A DNA stretch of 64,000 bases, from the NCBI RefSeq assembly GCF_047948215.1, contig NC_134458.1:142952036-143016035 (forward strand). Reading direction: 5' to 3'. The position numbers were made by a program, and so were the translations under genes. Below the pieces are notes generated by a model. That model was given only the letters and a program-made list of their open reading frames with translations. It was not told the DNA's origin and made no database searches. Shown in pieces: positions 36,592 through 46,912 of this stretch. Positions within the stretch are counted from its first letter, which is position 1. Each line of letters begins with the position of its first letter. This stretch comes from Lycorma delicatula. Lineage: Eukaryota > Arthropoda > Insecta > Hemiptera > Fulgoridae.

Positions 36592-39500
36592 TTTTTTTTC
36601 TTCAGTCATTTGACTGGTGTGATAACAGCTCTCCAAGATTCTTTATCTATTGCCAGTCGTTTCATTTCGGTATACTCCTTCATCCTACATCTCTAAAATT
36701 TGTTTTACATATTCCAAATGTTACCTGCCTGCAAAATTTTTTTCATCTATCTGTCCCTCTAATATCAAAGCGACTATTCCAGGATGCCTTAAGATATGGC
36801 ATCTTAAAGAAGGATTTTTCCAAATCCTTCTTTCTTCATCAGTGTGCTGCAACACCTCTTCATTTCACATGTTTTCCACCCATCTGATTTTTAACATTCT
36901 CCTATAGCACCACATTTCAAAAGTTTTTAATCTTTTCTTCTCGGGTACTCTGATCATCCAGGTATCACTTCCATATAAAGCTATGCTCCAAACATATACT
37001 TTCAAAAATGTTTTCCTGATGTTTAAATTAATTTTTGCTGTAAGCAAATTATATTTCTGATTGAAAGCTCGTTTCACCTGTGCTATTCGGTATTTTATAT
37101 TGCTTCTGCTTTGTCCATCTTTAGTAATTCTACTTCCCAAATAACAAAATTCTTCTACCTCCGTAGTCTTTTCTCGTCCTATAATATATTTTATATTCAG
37201 TGGTCCATTTACTTTATTTCTACTACATTTCATTACTTTCATTTTGTTCTTGTTTATTTTCATGTGGTAGTTCTTGTATAGGACTTCATCCATGCCATTC
37301 ATTGTTTCTTCTAAATCCTTTTTACTCTCTGCTAGAATTACTATATCATCAGCAAATTGTAGCATCTTTATCTTTTCACCTTGCAGTTACTCCGGATTTA
37401 AACTGTTCTTTAACTTCATTAACTGCTAGTTCTATGTAAAAATAAAAAGTAATGGGAATAGGGAACATCCTTGTCTGACTCCCTTTTTTATTACTGTTTC
37501 TTTCTTATGCTCTTCAGTTATTACCAATGCAGTTTTCTTGTAAATGTTAGCAATTGTTCTATCTCTATACTTTAATCCTAAATTTTTTAAAATGCTAAAC
37601 ATTTTATTCTAGTCTATGTTATCAAATGCAAATGCCTTTTCTAAGTCTGTAAATGCCATGTATATTGATTTTTTTTCTTTAATATTCCTTCTACTTTATT
37701 AATCTTCCCTTGTCCCTATATTTCCCCTGAAACCAAGTTGGTCTTCTAACACTTCTTCCACTTTCTCTCAATTCCTCTGTACAGAATTCTTGTTAAAATT
37801 TTTGAAGCATGAGTAGTTAAGCTAATTATTCTGTATTCTTCACATTTATCTGCTCCTGCTTTCTTTGGTATCATGGCAATAATACTCTTTTTGATGACTG
37901 ATGGAACTTCCCCTTTTTCATAAATATTGCACACCAGTTTGTATAATGTATCAATCGCTTCCTCACCTGCATTGTGCAGTAATTCTGTAGGTATCCTGTC
38001 TATCCCAGGAGTCTTATCTTCCATTCAAATTCTTTAATGCTCTATTAAATACAGATCTCAGTATTGTATCTCCCTTTTTATCCTCTTCGATTTCCTCTTC
38101 TTCCTCTATAATACCAGTTTCTAATTCATTTCCTGTGTATAACTTCTTTATATTGCATCCCACCTATCAACCTTTGCTTTCTATTATAAATCAGTGTATC
38201 ATCTTTATTTAACACATTATTAGATTTTAACTACGTACGACAAAATTCTCCTTAACTTCCCTGTATGCTCTGTCTATTTTACCAATCATCATTTCTCTTT
38301 CCACTTCTGAATACTTTTCTCTAATCCACTCTTTTTCACTAATTGGCACTTTCTGTTTGTAGTATTTCTTAATTGTCAATAGGTCCTTTTACCTTCATCA
38401 CTAGCATTCTTAAACTTTCTACGCTTAAGAATTTTTTTTAACATTCTTCCATTCTTCTTTATTTTCTACCTTATCTTTTTTACTCAGACCTCTTGTGATG
38501 TCCTGCTCAAAAATTGTCTTTACCTCCTCTTTCTCAAGATTCTCTAAATTCCACCAATTCATCTGATACCTTTTCTTCAGGTTTTTGAATTCCAATCTAC
38601 ATTTCATTATCACTAAATTATGGTGACCATTTATGTCTGCTCCTGGATATGCTTTGCAGTCGAGTTGATTTCTAAATCTTTGCTTAACTATGATATAATC
38701 TATCTGATACCTTGCAGTATCGCCTGGCTTTTTCCATATGTATATTCTATTATGATTTTTAAACTGGGTGTTGGCAGTTATTAAATTATACTTCATGCAA
38801 AACTTAATAAGTCGGTCCCCTCTTTAAGTTCATTTCTTTTGCCCAGCTCGTATACACCCACAATATTTCATCCCTTCTCTTTTCTGATGCTTGCATTCCA
38901 ATCTCCAACTATAATTAAATTTTCATCCTCTTTTATGTGTTTAATTTCTTCGTATACACTGTCTACCTCATCATCATTATGGGCACTTATAGGCACATAG
39001 ATGTTAACAATCATTGACTTAGGTTTTGATTTTATCTTTATTACAATGATTCTATCGCTAAGCTTTTTGAAATACTCTACTCTCTTCCCTATCTTCTTGT
39101 TCATTATGAAACTTGCTACTGCCTGCCCTTTATTTGACACATTGTTAATTATTCTAAAATCGTCTGATCAAAAGTGGTTTTCCTCTTCTCACCGAACCTC
39201 ACTAATTCCTACTACATCTACATTTAAACCTACCCATTTTCCTCTTTAAATTTTCTAACCTACTAACCTTTTTTAGACTACTGACATTCCACGCTCTTGA
39301 CTAGTAAAATGTCTTTTTTAATTTTCTGGTGATCCCTTCCTTAGCAGTCCCCACCCAGAGAACCGAATGGGGGACTAGTTTACCACCGGAATATTTTACC
39401 AATAAAGGCGTTTCCATCTTTGTTACATGAAAATACAGAGAACTACATTTTCTTGAAAATAAAAACAGCTGTAGTTTTCCATTGCTTTCAGCGTGCAGTA

Positions 39501-39703
39501 CTCAGAAGATGATGGAGTGATGTTGATATGACTGTTTAAGTCTTCCTGACCTACACCCTTAACAACTACTGAAAGAGCTGTTGCTCTCTTTCAGGAATCA
39601 TTCCTTAGTCTGTCTCTCAACAGATACCTCTCCCATAAAATTGTACCTTCGATCCAGCTACTCTCACTCATGCCTCCTCACCATTGGCAAGATCTCCTAT
39701 AAT
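36592..39703 (-). mobile_element. RTE-type LINE, old near full-length copy
   Basis: Same family as the young copy at 52.1-55.0 kb and in the same orientation. The 3' end is at a T tract (36592-36599 on +) followed by CTTCAGTCATTTGACTGG. Minus-strand remnants in order: endonuclease 39140-38868 ([11 protein letters not shown]), 38796-38425 ([15 protein letters not shown]), RT 38024-37746 (IPTELLHNAGEEAID), RT end and tail 37365-36865 ([41 protein letters not shown]). Frameshifts and stops break the ORF. Unlike the young copy it retains about 400 bases of 5' leader (39310-39703), including GGGGGACTAGTTTACCACCG on the + strand. Confidence 0.88.
36865..37365 (-). pseudogene. RTE-type LINE ORF segment: RT motif C and C-terminal domain
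   Basis: 166 open codons beginning at the FADD catalytic motif of the reverse transcriptase, then YLGSRITKDGQSRSNIKYR and the RTE C-terminal [14 protein letters not shown] block. At the place where the young copy has its single stop, this copy reads Gln (KDGQSRS). Confidence 0.85.
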
Positions 39704-40602
39704 TCATAGAGGAGGTATATAATTTAAATGAAATGCATAAATGCTGATCAAAATAATAAAAAAAAAACATTGTTATTAAATTATGTTTAAGTCTGGTAAA
39801 CATATTCTAATACTTGTGTTTCCAATATTGTTCTTTAGTATTTCATTATTTAATTTTTTTAATCTTATTTTTCAAAGTTAATATTTTTTATTCCTTGGAA
39901 TTTAAGTTCATACACCTTGTTCCTTTTTTTTCTTTCTACTATGAGTCTGTTATAAAACATAAAAAAAGAAAACCCCTAAGTGTTAAAGAAGACAAGTTAT
40001 ATTTATTTATTTAAAAAAATACTACACAAGTAAACAGTTGTTTGTTAACTTTGTGAAAAAATTGAATGAATCTCAGACAACAAGTAGAAAAGATATGTAT
40101 TCATTAATTGCACTTCAAAATAAAGGAATAATGACACTAAAAGCATTTGAAATGGTAAGAAGGTAAAATGATAACACTGGTCAACATGATTTTTGTCTCA
40201 CGAGTTCCAATAGATGTACTTAATGCAGTTCTTTATCCTGTTTTCAAATATGTATTCAGAATTTCTCCATCGCCCACAATTTTTTTGTTATTTTAATCTT
40301 TAAATATGTTAAAACATTTTTACTTTCATTTGTCCATTGTTAAGTAAAAGCTCCTAGAACATTGTAAATATTATGTTACCAAATGAGCTAACTCAAAGAG
40401 TAGCATTGCTACTGTTATGCAGGTTCAGATGTGTATAGACATATACAAATGTGAACTAGTGTAGCACACATTATTAGAATGGTACCAGTTGTAAAATAGT
40501 AGTGAACCAGTAAACACATCATTGTGAGTGCTTTGTGTGTCTGAATTATTGTGTATTATATATTTACAATTTTATTTCTTTTAATTAGTCATTAGTTACA
40601 AA
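39704..40602. other. Intergenic sequence
   Basis: AT-rich; no feature recognised. Confidence 0.5.
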
Positions 40603-42190
40603 ATGTCTAGAGTTTGTTTAAATCATCCTAACAATTTTTGTTATGCATGTGGTATAGTAACACTCAAGTCCCAAAGGCGAAACCTTACTCCTTTAGTTAA
40701 AAATTTTTATGAACTTTATTTTGGGTATAAAGTCGGGCACCAAACAAGGGCCTGGACCCCACATATCTGTTGTTTATCGGGTTCTAGGCTTTTCACTGCA
40801 TGGAAAAACAGCATACACCAGATGCCATTTGCTATCTCTATGATTTGGAGGGAACCCAAAGATCACTCTTCTGTTATTTCTGCTTAACAAACATTAAAGG
40901 GATTATGTCAAAATCAAAACATACGGTGGTGTACCCTAACTTGCAATCTGCAATGAGACCAGTTACACACTGTAAAGAATTGCCCATACCAAAGCCTCCA
41001 TAACGTGACATTAGATGAAGAGAGCTCAGAGTGTGATGGAAGTAAGGAAGAAGAAAAACAGTTTCTGGTGATACAATTTTTGAACAAAGCAGTTCATCTG
41101 AGCCTCATTTACTGATCAAGAAAATCTTAACGATCTCATATGAGATTTAAAGTTATCCAGAAAACAGGATGGAATCTTCTTCAAAAGAATGTACTTATCA
41201 TAATCATCATTCTGAATTTAAAGACTATTTTTCTGAATAAAATTGTTTAATGTTTTGGGACATCGCTTCTCTTATGGAGACACTTTGTAATGAACATAAC
41301 CCAACAGAATGGAGCTTGTTCATTGTATTCTCTAAAGTTAGTTTAAAAGCTGTGCTTCTGTGTAATAGCAATAAATTACCAAAAGTACTTGTGTCTCACT
41401 CTGCAGTGTGAAAGAAACATATGAAAACTAATATATTGGAGAAGCTTCAATATGCAATGTATGAATGGAATATTTGTGGTGATTTGATACTCTTGGTCTG
41501 CAGCTTGGTTGCACAAAGTACTGTTGTTTTTTGTGTGAATGGGATAGTAGGGACAGAAAAAACGATTTCATTGGAAAAGAATGGCTTAAACGTGAATTGC
41601 TCATTCCTTAACAGAAAAATTTGAAACTTGACCCATTGTGTAAAAATGAAAATGTGTATCTGCCTTTGTTACATATCCAACTAGGATTAATGAATTATGT
41701 AGTAAAGGCCGTGGACAATACTCCTAGTTTTTGTACTTAAAGCAAAAGTTTCCTAAAGTTAATGATGCAAAAACTAAAGAAGGAATATTTGTGGATCCAT
41801 AAATACGATCACTAATGCATGATGAAAAGTTTGAGGAACTATTGAATACACTGGAGAAAGCAGCTTGGCAAACATTCAAAAATGTTACTAGAGTTTTTTG
41901 GGAAATCAAAAGGCGGAAAATTACCATGATATTGTCAACAATTTTATAACATATTATAAAAATGTGGGTTATAATATGTCCATAAAAGTACACTTCCTGT
42001 ACGTGCACTTAGATTTCTTTCCGGAAAAATTTGGTGCACGGGGAACACTTTCAGCAGGAGATTTCATCTATGGAAAAGCAGTATCAAGGCAAATGGAATC
42101 CTATTATGCTGGCCGATTATTGTTGGACCATCAAGAAGGATAGTCCACAGGTGAAATATGGAAGAAAATCGTCAATTCTTACTTTCTAGA
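40603..42190 (+). pseudogene. Decayed repeat-associated protein of unnamed arthropod family
   Basis: Starts MSRVCLNHPNNFCYACGIVT, followed by YELYFGYKVG, WTPHICCLSGSRLFTAW and MPFAISMIWREPKDH. After a frameshift come CLTNIKG, HTVVYPNLQSAMRPVTH and ELPIPKPP, and near 41960-42080 NMSIKVHFLYVHLDFFPEKF. Cys pairs in the first 60 residues suggest a zinc-binding N-terminus. I have seen this order of blocks as a multi-copy unnamed protein in arthropod genomes, probably transposon-related; its biochemical role is unknown to me. Stops and frameshifts show the copy is dead. It ends where the I-like LINE copy 2 starts. Confidence 0.55.
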
Positions 42191-43413
42191 TGAGTCAAAT
42201 GTTTGAATATTGTGTACTAACAATGCAGAAAGTATTAAAATGTTTGAAATTATAAATGCCTCTCTCAGAAACCTTGTGTGATGGGGAAAAACCGATATCA
42301 TATTTTGTGATTCGTTCATGTCTTTATCATCTGGTACTGTATCCAACATCAATCTCTCCATATGCTCACCGAATTTACTCCCTCATCTTGATTGGTCTGT
42401 TTAAGATGACTTTCATGGCAGTGATCACAGACCAATTATTGGTTTCGGTGTAAACTGTGAGGTGAAAAGAAGGCCACGGAGATGGATTGTTGAAAAGGCA
42501 GATTGGAATGAATACCATAAAGTCTTCCAGTCACAGTATGACGATGGTGTGAACATCCTTGACCCATGTTTGTCTTTTACATCCATGATACTTGAGAATG
42601 CCAACAGATATATCCCACAAACATCGGGCAATCCTAGACTCCTTCCGTTCCATGGTGGAATGATGATTGCAAATATGCTATTAGGAATCGACGGCAAGTA
42701 CACGTAAATTTAATCGTAGGCCTACAACTGAACATCTAAATTTATACTGCAAGGGTAGAGCGGTATGCCGTTGAGTATTCTTGAACGCTAAGAGGAAGTC
42801 ATGGACGAAATACGTAAACACTATCTCGCGCACTATTCCCACGTTACTGTGTGGAAAAGTTCCGTGCAATTTTCGGATCACCGAAACAATATATTCTCGG
42901 TGTTATTGATGAAGGAGAACTCCTTTCATCATCTTCGGCTGTGGCAAATACTTTAGCAAAATCTTTCCGCTCGGTGTCTCTCACTTCATCATATAATAAC
43001 GATTTTCAAAAGTACAACAGATAGAAGTATTATCGTTAAACATTGGTGTTTCGGTTGGTGAATTAAACGCCCCATTCGTATATAAGGAATTGATAACACG
43101 CACTTAAAAACTCACGTGACACTTCCTTTGAACCAGACAATATTCGCATTAGTATGCTTTCACGCCTTTCTAATTCCGCATTTCAACATCTTTTAAATAT
43201 TTACAATGGTTTATTCTCCGAACAAGTCTTCCCGGCTGGTCAGAAGCATTTATTATACCAGTACTAAAACCTGGTAAAGACAAAACCAACCCCTCAAGCT
43301 ACTCCCCTGTTTCTTTGACAAGCGTTTTGTGCACGGTAATGGAGAGAATGGTAAACCGCAGGCTTACAAGGTACTTTGAGAGACATGGCTTTCTATCTCC
43401 GGAATAGTGTGGT

Positions 43414-43860
43414 TTGAGACAAGGACGATCTTCCATTGACCATTTAGTGTCAATGGAAACAGCCGTACAAAATGCTTTCCTAAACCACCTGTACTTCGTC
43501 GCTATCTTCTTTGATACAAAAAAGGCGTACGACACGGCCTGGCAAAGTGGTATTCTTGACACCCTCAAAGAATCGGAAATCAAGGGCAATATGCTTGCTT
43601 TTATCCGGGGATTCTTAAATCGCCGAACGTTTCGTGTTCGTGTGGACGATTCTCTCTCAGGTAGTGTCATTTTGGAGAATGGAGTGCCTCAAAGTAGTTT
43701 ATTAAGTGCCACCATATTTTCTGTAGCCATAATTGCCTGCACAAATTGTGTGCAGGCTCCTGTCTCATGTTCTCTACTTGTTGACGATTTTGCTATTTAC
43801 ATTGCGAGCCGTTCAACACCCACAACAGAGAGACTTACAGAACACTATATCTCACCTTGA
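43414..43860 (+). pseudogene. LINE reverse transcriptase segment
   Basis: 148 open codons covering RT motifs A (FDTKKAYDTAW), B (ILENGVPQSSLLSAT; the usual QG reads QS) and C (LLVDDFAIY). The altered motif B and downstream frameshift make it inactive. Confidence 0.82.
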
Positions 43861-44080
43861 AGCTTGGTCCTGGATTACCGGTTTCATGTCTTCATTCGAC
43901 AAAACAAAATGTGTAGTCTTTTCTCGGCTACGAAACCCTTCTATTCCGTAAGCTTTACTGAACGGAGAGCTTATTGCTATCTCTCCTTACGTCAAGTTTT
44001 TATGTTTATTTTTTGAAAGCCATCTTACTTGGGTCAAACATATAAAATAATTAAGAACAAAATGTTCCAAACTTTTAGAT

Positions 44081-44464
44081 ATGATGCGAGTCTTTAGTAA
44101 CACCAATTGGGGAGCCGATCGCTCATGTATGATACGTTTTTATTATTCCTTTGTTCGTTCACGTTTAGATTATGGTTGTGTCACGTACTCTTCAGCTCGT
44201 CATACCGTGCTTAAAACACTGGATGCTGAAAATCATGCTTTCCTTCGGCTCGCCACAGGCGCATTTAGATCAAGCCCTGTCGCAAGCTTACTTGTAGATT
44301 GTGGTGAACCATCACTTTGGGATAGACGAGATCAGCTTTTATCTTATTTTGCTCGTCTCAAAGGACAGCCAAATCACCCGGCTTTTGACGCAGTCCTTAG
44401 AAATCCTAATTTAGGAAGATATGAGGACCATCCACGTTGTACACCTGTAGGTGTCCGTACCTGA
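44081..44464 (+). pseudogene. LINE segment between RT and RNase H
   Basis: 127 open codons: CMIRFYYSFVRSRLDYGCVT, LKTLDAENHAFLRLATGAF, RSSPVASLLVDCGEPSLWDR. This is the conserved thumb/connection region of I- and Jockey-type LINEs; copy 1 has the equivalent, in pieces, at 21475-21780. Confidence 0.8.
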
Positions 44465-44935
44465 GGTCTACTGCAGCATATAAACGTTGACACATTGTCA
44501 TTCTTTCCAACGTATCCGTGTTCATATCCTCCGTGGGGAATAAACCTTATACATTTTACGTTTGACCTTACGAAATACAATAAACAATCAACACTACCTA
44601 CTATCTTCCAGCAAATGTTTCAGTGTGTTCTCTCCAAGACGAACCCAGATTCGGTTCCAGGTAATGAACATGCAGATGTAGTTGCCAAAGAAGCATGTAA
44701 TCAACCTCCTTTCACCACCCGAGTTGCTACTTCTGATTTTATTAATTATGTAAAACAATCTCTAAGAGCAAAGTGGCAAGGTGACTGGACGGCTACCGTT
44801 GATAATAAACTCCTGCAGATTTAAGATTCTGTGTTGCCATGGGACTCCTCATGCAGAAAAACTCGTCGTGAGGAAGTAGTCCTCTTCGATTGCGGATAGG
44901 AAATACGAGTCAAACACGAGTACCTATTGTACCTA

Positions 44936-45419
44936 ATTACAACTTAAGGATGCAACTCAATCTATGCAGTCAACTCACGTTACATTTACTACATAATAAA
45001 TAGTAGCATAAAAATTGTAACTATATTTTTAATAAATTTAATATTTCATAAGTATTTTGGTCACAGAGTGTACTTTATTAAATACTGGAGCCACTGATTA
45101 TTTGTTGTAGTGCTAGGTTTATTTCTTTTTGACAATGTAAGAATGATATATGATAAAATTCTTCGAATGAAAAGGATAAGTTAGGTAAGAGTAAGTTTAT
45201 TCATTACAATGATGTAAATATAATTGTGTATCTAATGTACTGCAGCCATTTAGATAGAGCCTGTTCAGTGCGTTTATCGTGAAAGCAGTTAAATTACGCT
45301 AAAGACAGCAGTTTACGCTAAAGACGTTTTTTGTTGTTTTGAATTTGCTGATTAACGAACATGGTGCCGTTGAGTTCCTACATCTGTGATCCTTGTTGAC
45401 TTCCTGATACCGAGAGTAA
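44936..45419. other. Intergenic sequence
   Basis: No recognisable feature; may include the 5' end of the following Merlin-like element. Confidence 0.4.
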
Positions 45420-46215
45420 GGACATGTCACAACCTATGCGTCTTTACGAAACTGACGGTGTTGTAAGAGTTTGAATAAACGTACTTTCTGGTCGAAAAGT
45501 CAATATGTATATCAGAATATTGACTCGAACTGGTGGCTACCCAATTTGAACCACAGCTTTATGCGTGATACATTTTCTATACAGAAAATGTTGGACATTC
45601 GAACTGACAAGTGTTACTCGATGTCATGGTGAATTGGGTAAGGGTCCGAATACAGTAGTCGAATGAAATAATTTCGAGAAGTATTTGTCAACTATATTGA
45701 ACAGCATAGGCAAGGTAAAACTGGAGGAAACGGTATAGTCGTCGAAATCGATGAGAGGCGTTTTCGGGACGCAAACTCGTGCTGGTCGCCTCTATTCATA
45801 TAATGGGTTTTCAGTGGCATTTGTCGTGAATTTGGCAAGTCTTTCGTTATGAAAGTTGCTGACAGAACGATTAAAATCCTGCTAATTGTTACCAGAGACA
45901 ATGTTGATGACGAGAATATATTATACTCGGATTCCTGGCGTACGTATCAAACCGATGTACTGGAAATGGAAGGGTACCGGCGAATCAGCAGTACCATTTC
46001 GTTGATTCTTACAGCGGTGTTCATACTCAAGCCATTGAATACTGGTGGGGGTCGCTGAAATGGGGGAATAAAAAACACAAGGGAACTGCCAAACACCACA
46101 TGGAATCCCCAGTTCACTGAATTCACGTGGCGTCGCATGATAGAGAACGAGAACCCGTTCCAGAAAATACTCATTGCAATAAGAAACACCTGGCCACCGA
46201 AAGTCGCCATGTGGC
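45420..46215 (+). mobile_element. Merlin/ISXO2-like DNA transposon fossil
   Basis: Across three frames the DDE order of ISXO2-type (IS1595/Merlin) transposases can be followed: NTVVEWNNF (45645-45670), VVEIDERRF with the first Asp (45738-45764), a GxCREFGKSFVMKVADR block (45822-45866), ILYSDSWRTYQ with the second Asp (45919-45951), and QAIEYWWGSLKWGNKK with the Glu (46029-46076). Frameshifts separate nearly every block. I could not define TIRs or an 8-9 bp duplication. The element ends about 540 bases before the HDAC8 start codon. Confidence 0.65.
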
Positions 46216-46753
46216 AATCAAGTAAATTTTCCTTGATCTTTAAGTTGGGATAATTAAGTAGTCCGTAAATTAATAATGAATAAAGAAATTCATTTGATAA
46301 TGCCATCGATTTTAAGGGAACAAGTGGTGGCGCTGGCTTTCAATAAAAATACCTCACAAAGTAAATATTTAAATAGAGTCAATTCTTTTTTTATATTTAA
46401 TCATGTCTTAATAAATGAACTAATTTGAGCTACAACCGTCGGCGAAAAAGTTAGTAGTCGTAATTAAAATCACTAGATTTATTTGATGTTAATTATAAAC
46501 TGAAAACGAAATGGTTCATTCAACGGAATGGTTCATTCTTTACCGAGTGTCAACTTGAAGAAGTTAGGCGGCATAACCTCAAAATTCTCAAAGAAGATGT
46601 TGTGTTCCCGCAAAGGTTTAGCTATTCAGATTCAGTAGCTGATTTTCTATAAAAAAAAACCATCGTGACTTTTAAATAAGTGAACCTGTTGTGATAAATA
46701 CATCAGTTATTAATCTTAGTGTAACTAATCGTCGTATATGTATAAAAATCATC
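46216..46753 (+). promoter_or_regulatory. Presumed HDAC8 promoter and 5' UTR
   Basis: Sequence immediately upstream of the first HDAC8 ATG. It contains a direct repeat, GAAATGGTTCATTC / GGAATGGTTCATTC, 17 bases apart (46508-46538). No TATA box at a convincing place. The transcription start cannot be fixed from sequence. Confidence 0.35.
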
Positions 46754-46912
46754 ATGAATAGTTCTGATTGTAAATTAGGAGTAACAAATATCAAACGGAA
46801 AAGACCGGTAGAAGATGCAGATGAAAGTAGTGGTTTTCGTCCGAGGGTTGTTTATGTTATAGATATGAAACTTCTGTTTGAAACGACTAAAATACCCCAC
46901 ATTAAAAACAGA
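46754..46912 (+). CDS. HDAC8: HDAC8 exon 1 (coding part)
   Basis: ATG at 46754 with A at -3; 53 codons to AACAGA|GTAAGT, phase 0. A Lys/Arg/Glu-rich leader ([11 protein letters not shown]) precedes [20 protein letters not shown], which lines up with the human YIYSPEYVSMCDSLAKIP. The N-terminal leader is about 20 residues longer than the human one; KRKRP could act as a nuclear signal (inference). Confidence 0.85.

Larger units (their letters stand above)
42310..44935 (+). mobile_element. I-like LINE with RNase H, copy 2 (5'-truncated)
   Basis: Begins within the endonuclease region, at sequence homologous to 20540 of copy 1, and runs on through the EN-RT linker (42462-42707, RRWIVEKADWNEYHKV), RT (43414-43860: RQGRSSIDHLVSMETAVQN, IFFDTKKAYDTAW, LLVDDFAIYIASRS), the post-RT region (44081-44464: IRFYYSFVRSRLDYGCVTYS) and a remnant of RNase H (44640-44700, VPGNEHADVVAKE). 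Motif C keeps VDD, lost in copy 1. Several frameshifts and stops remain. No stem-loop or poly(A) like that of copy 1 was found at the 3' end. Confidence 0.82.
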
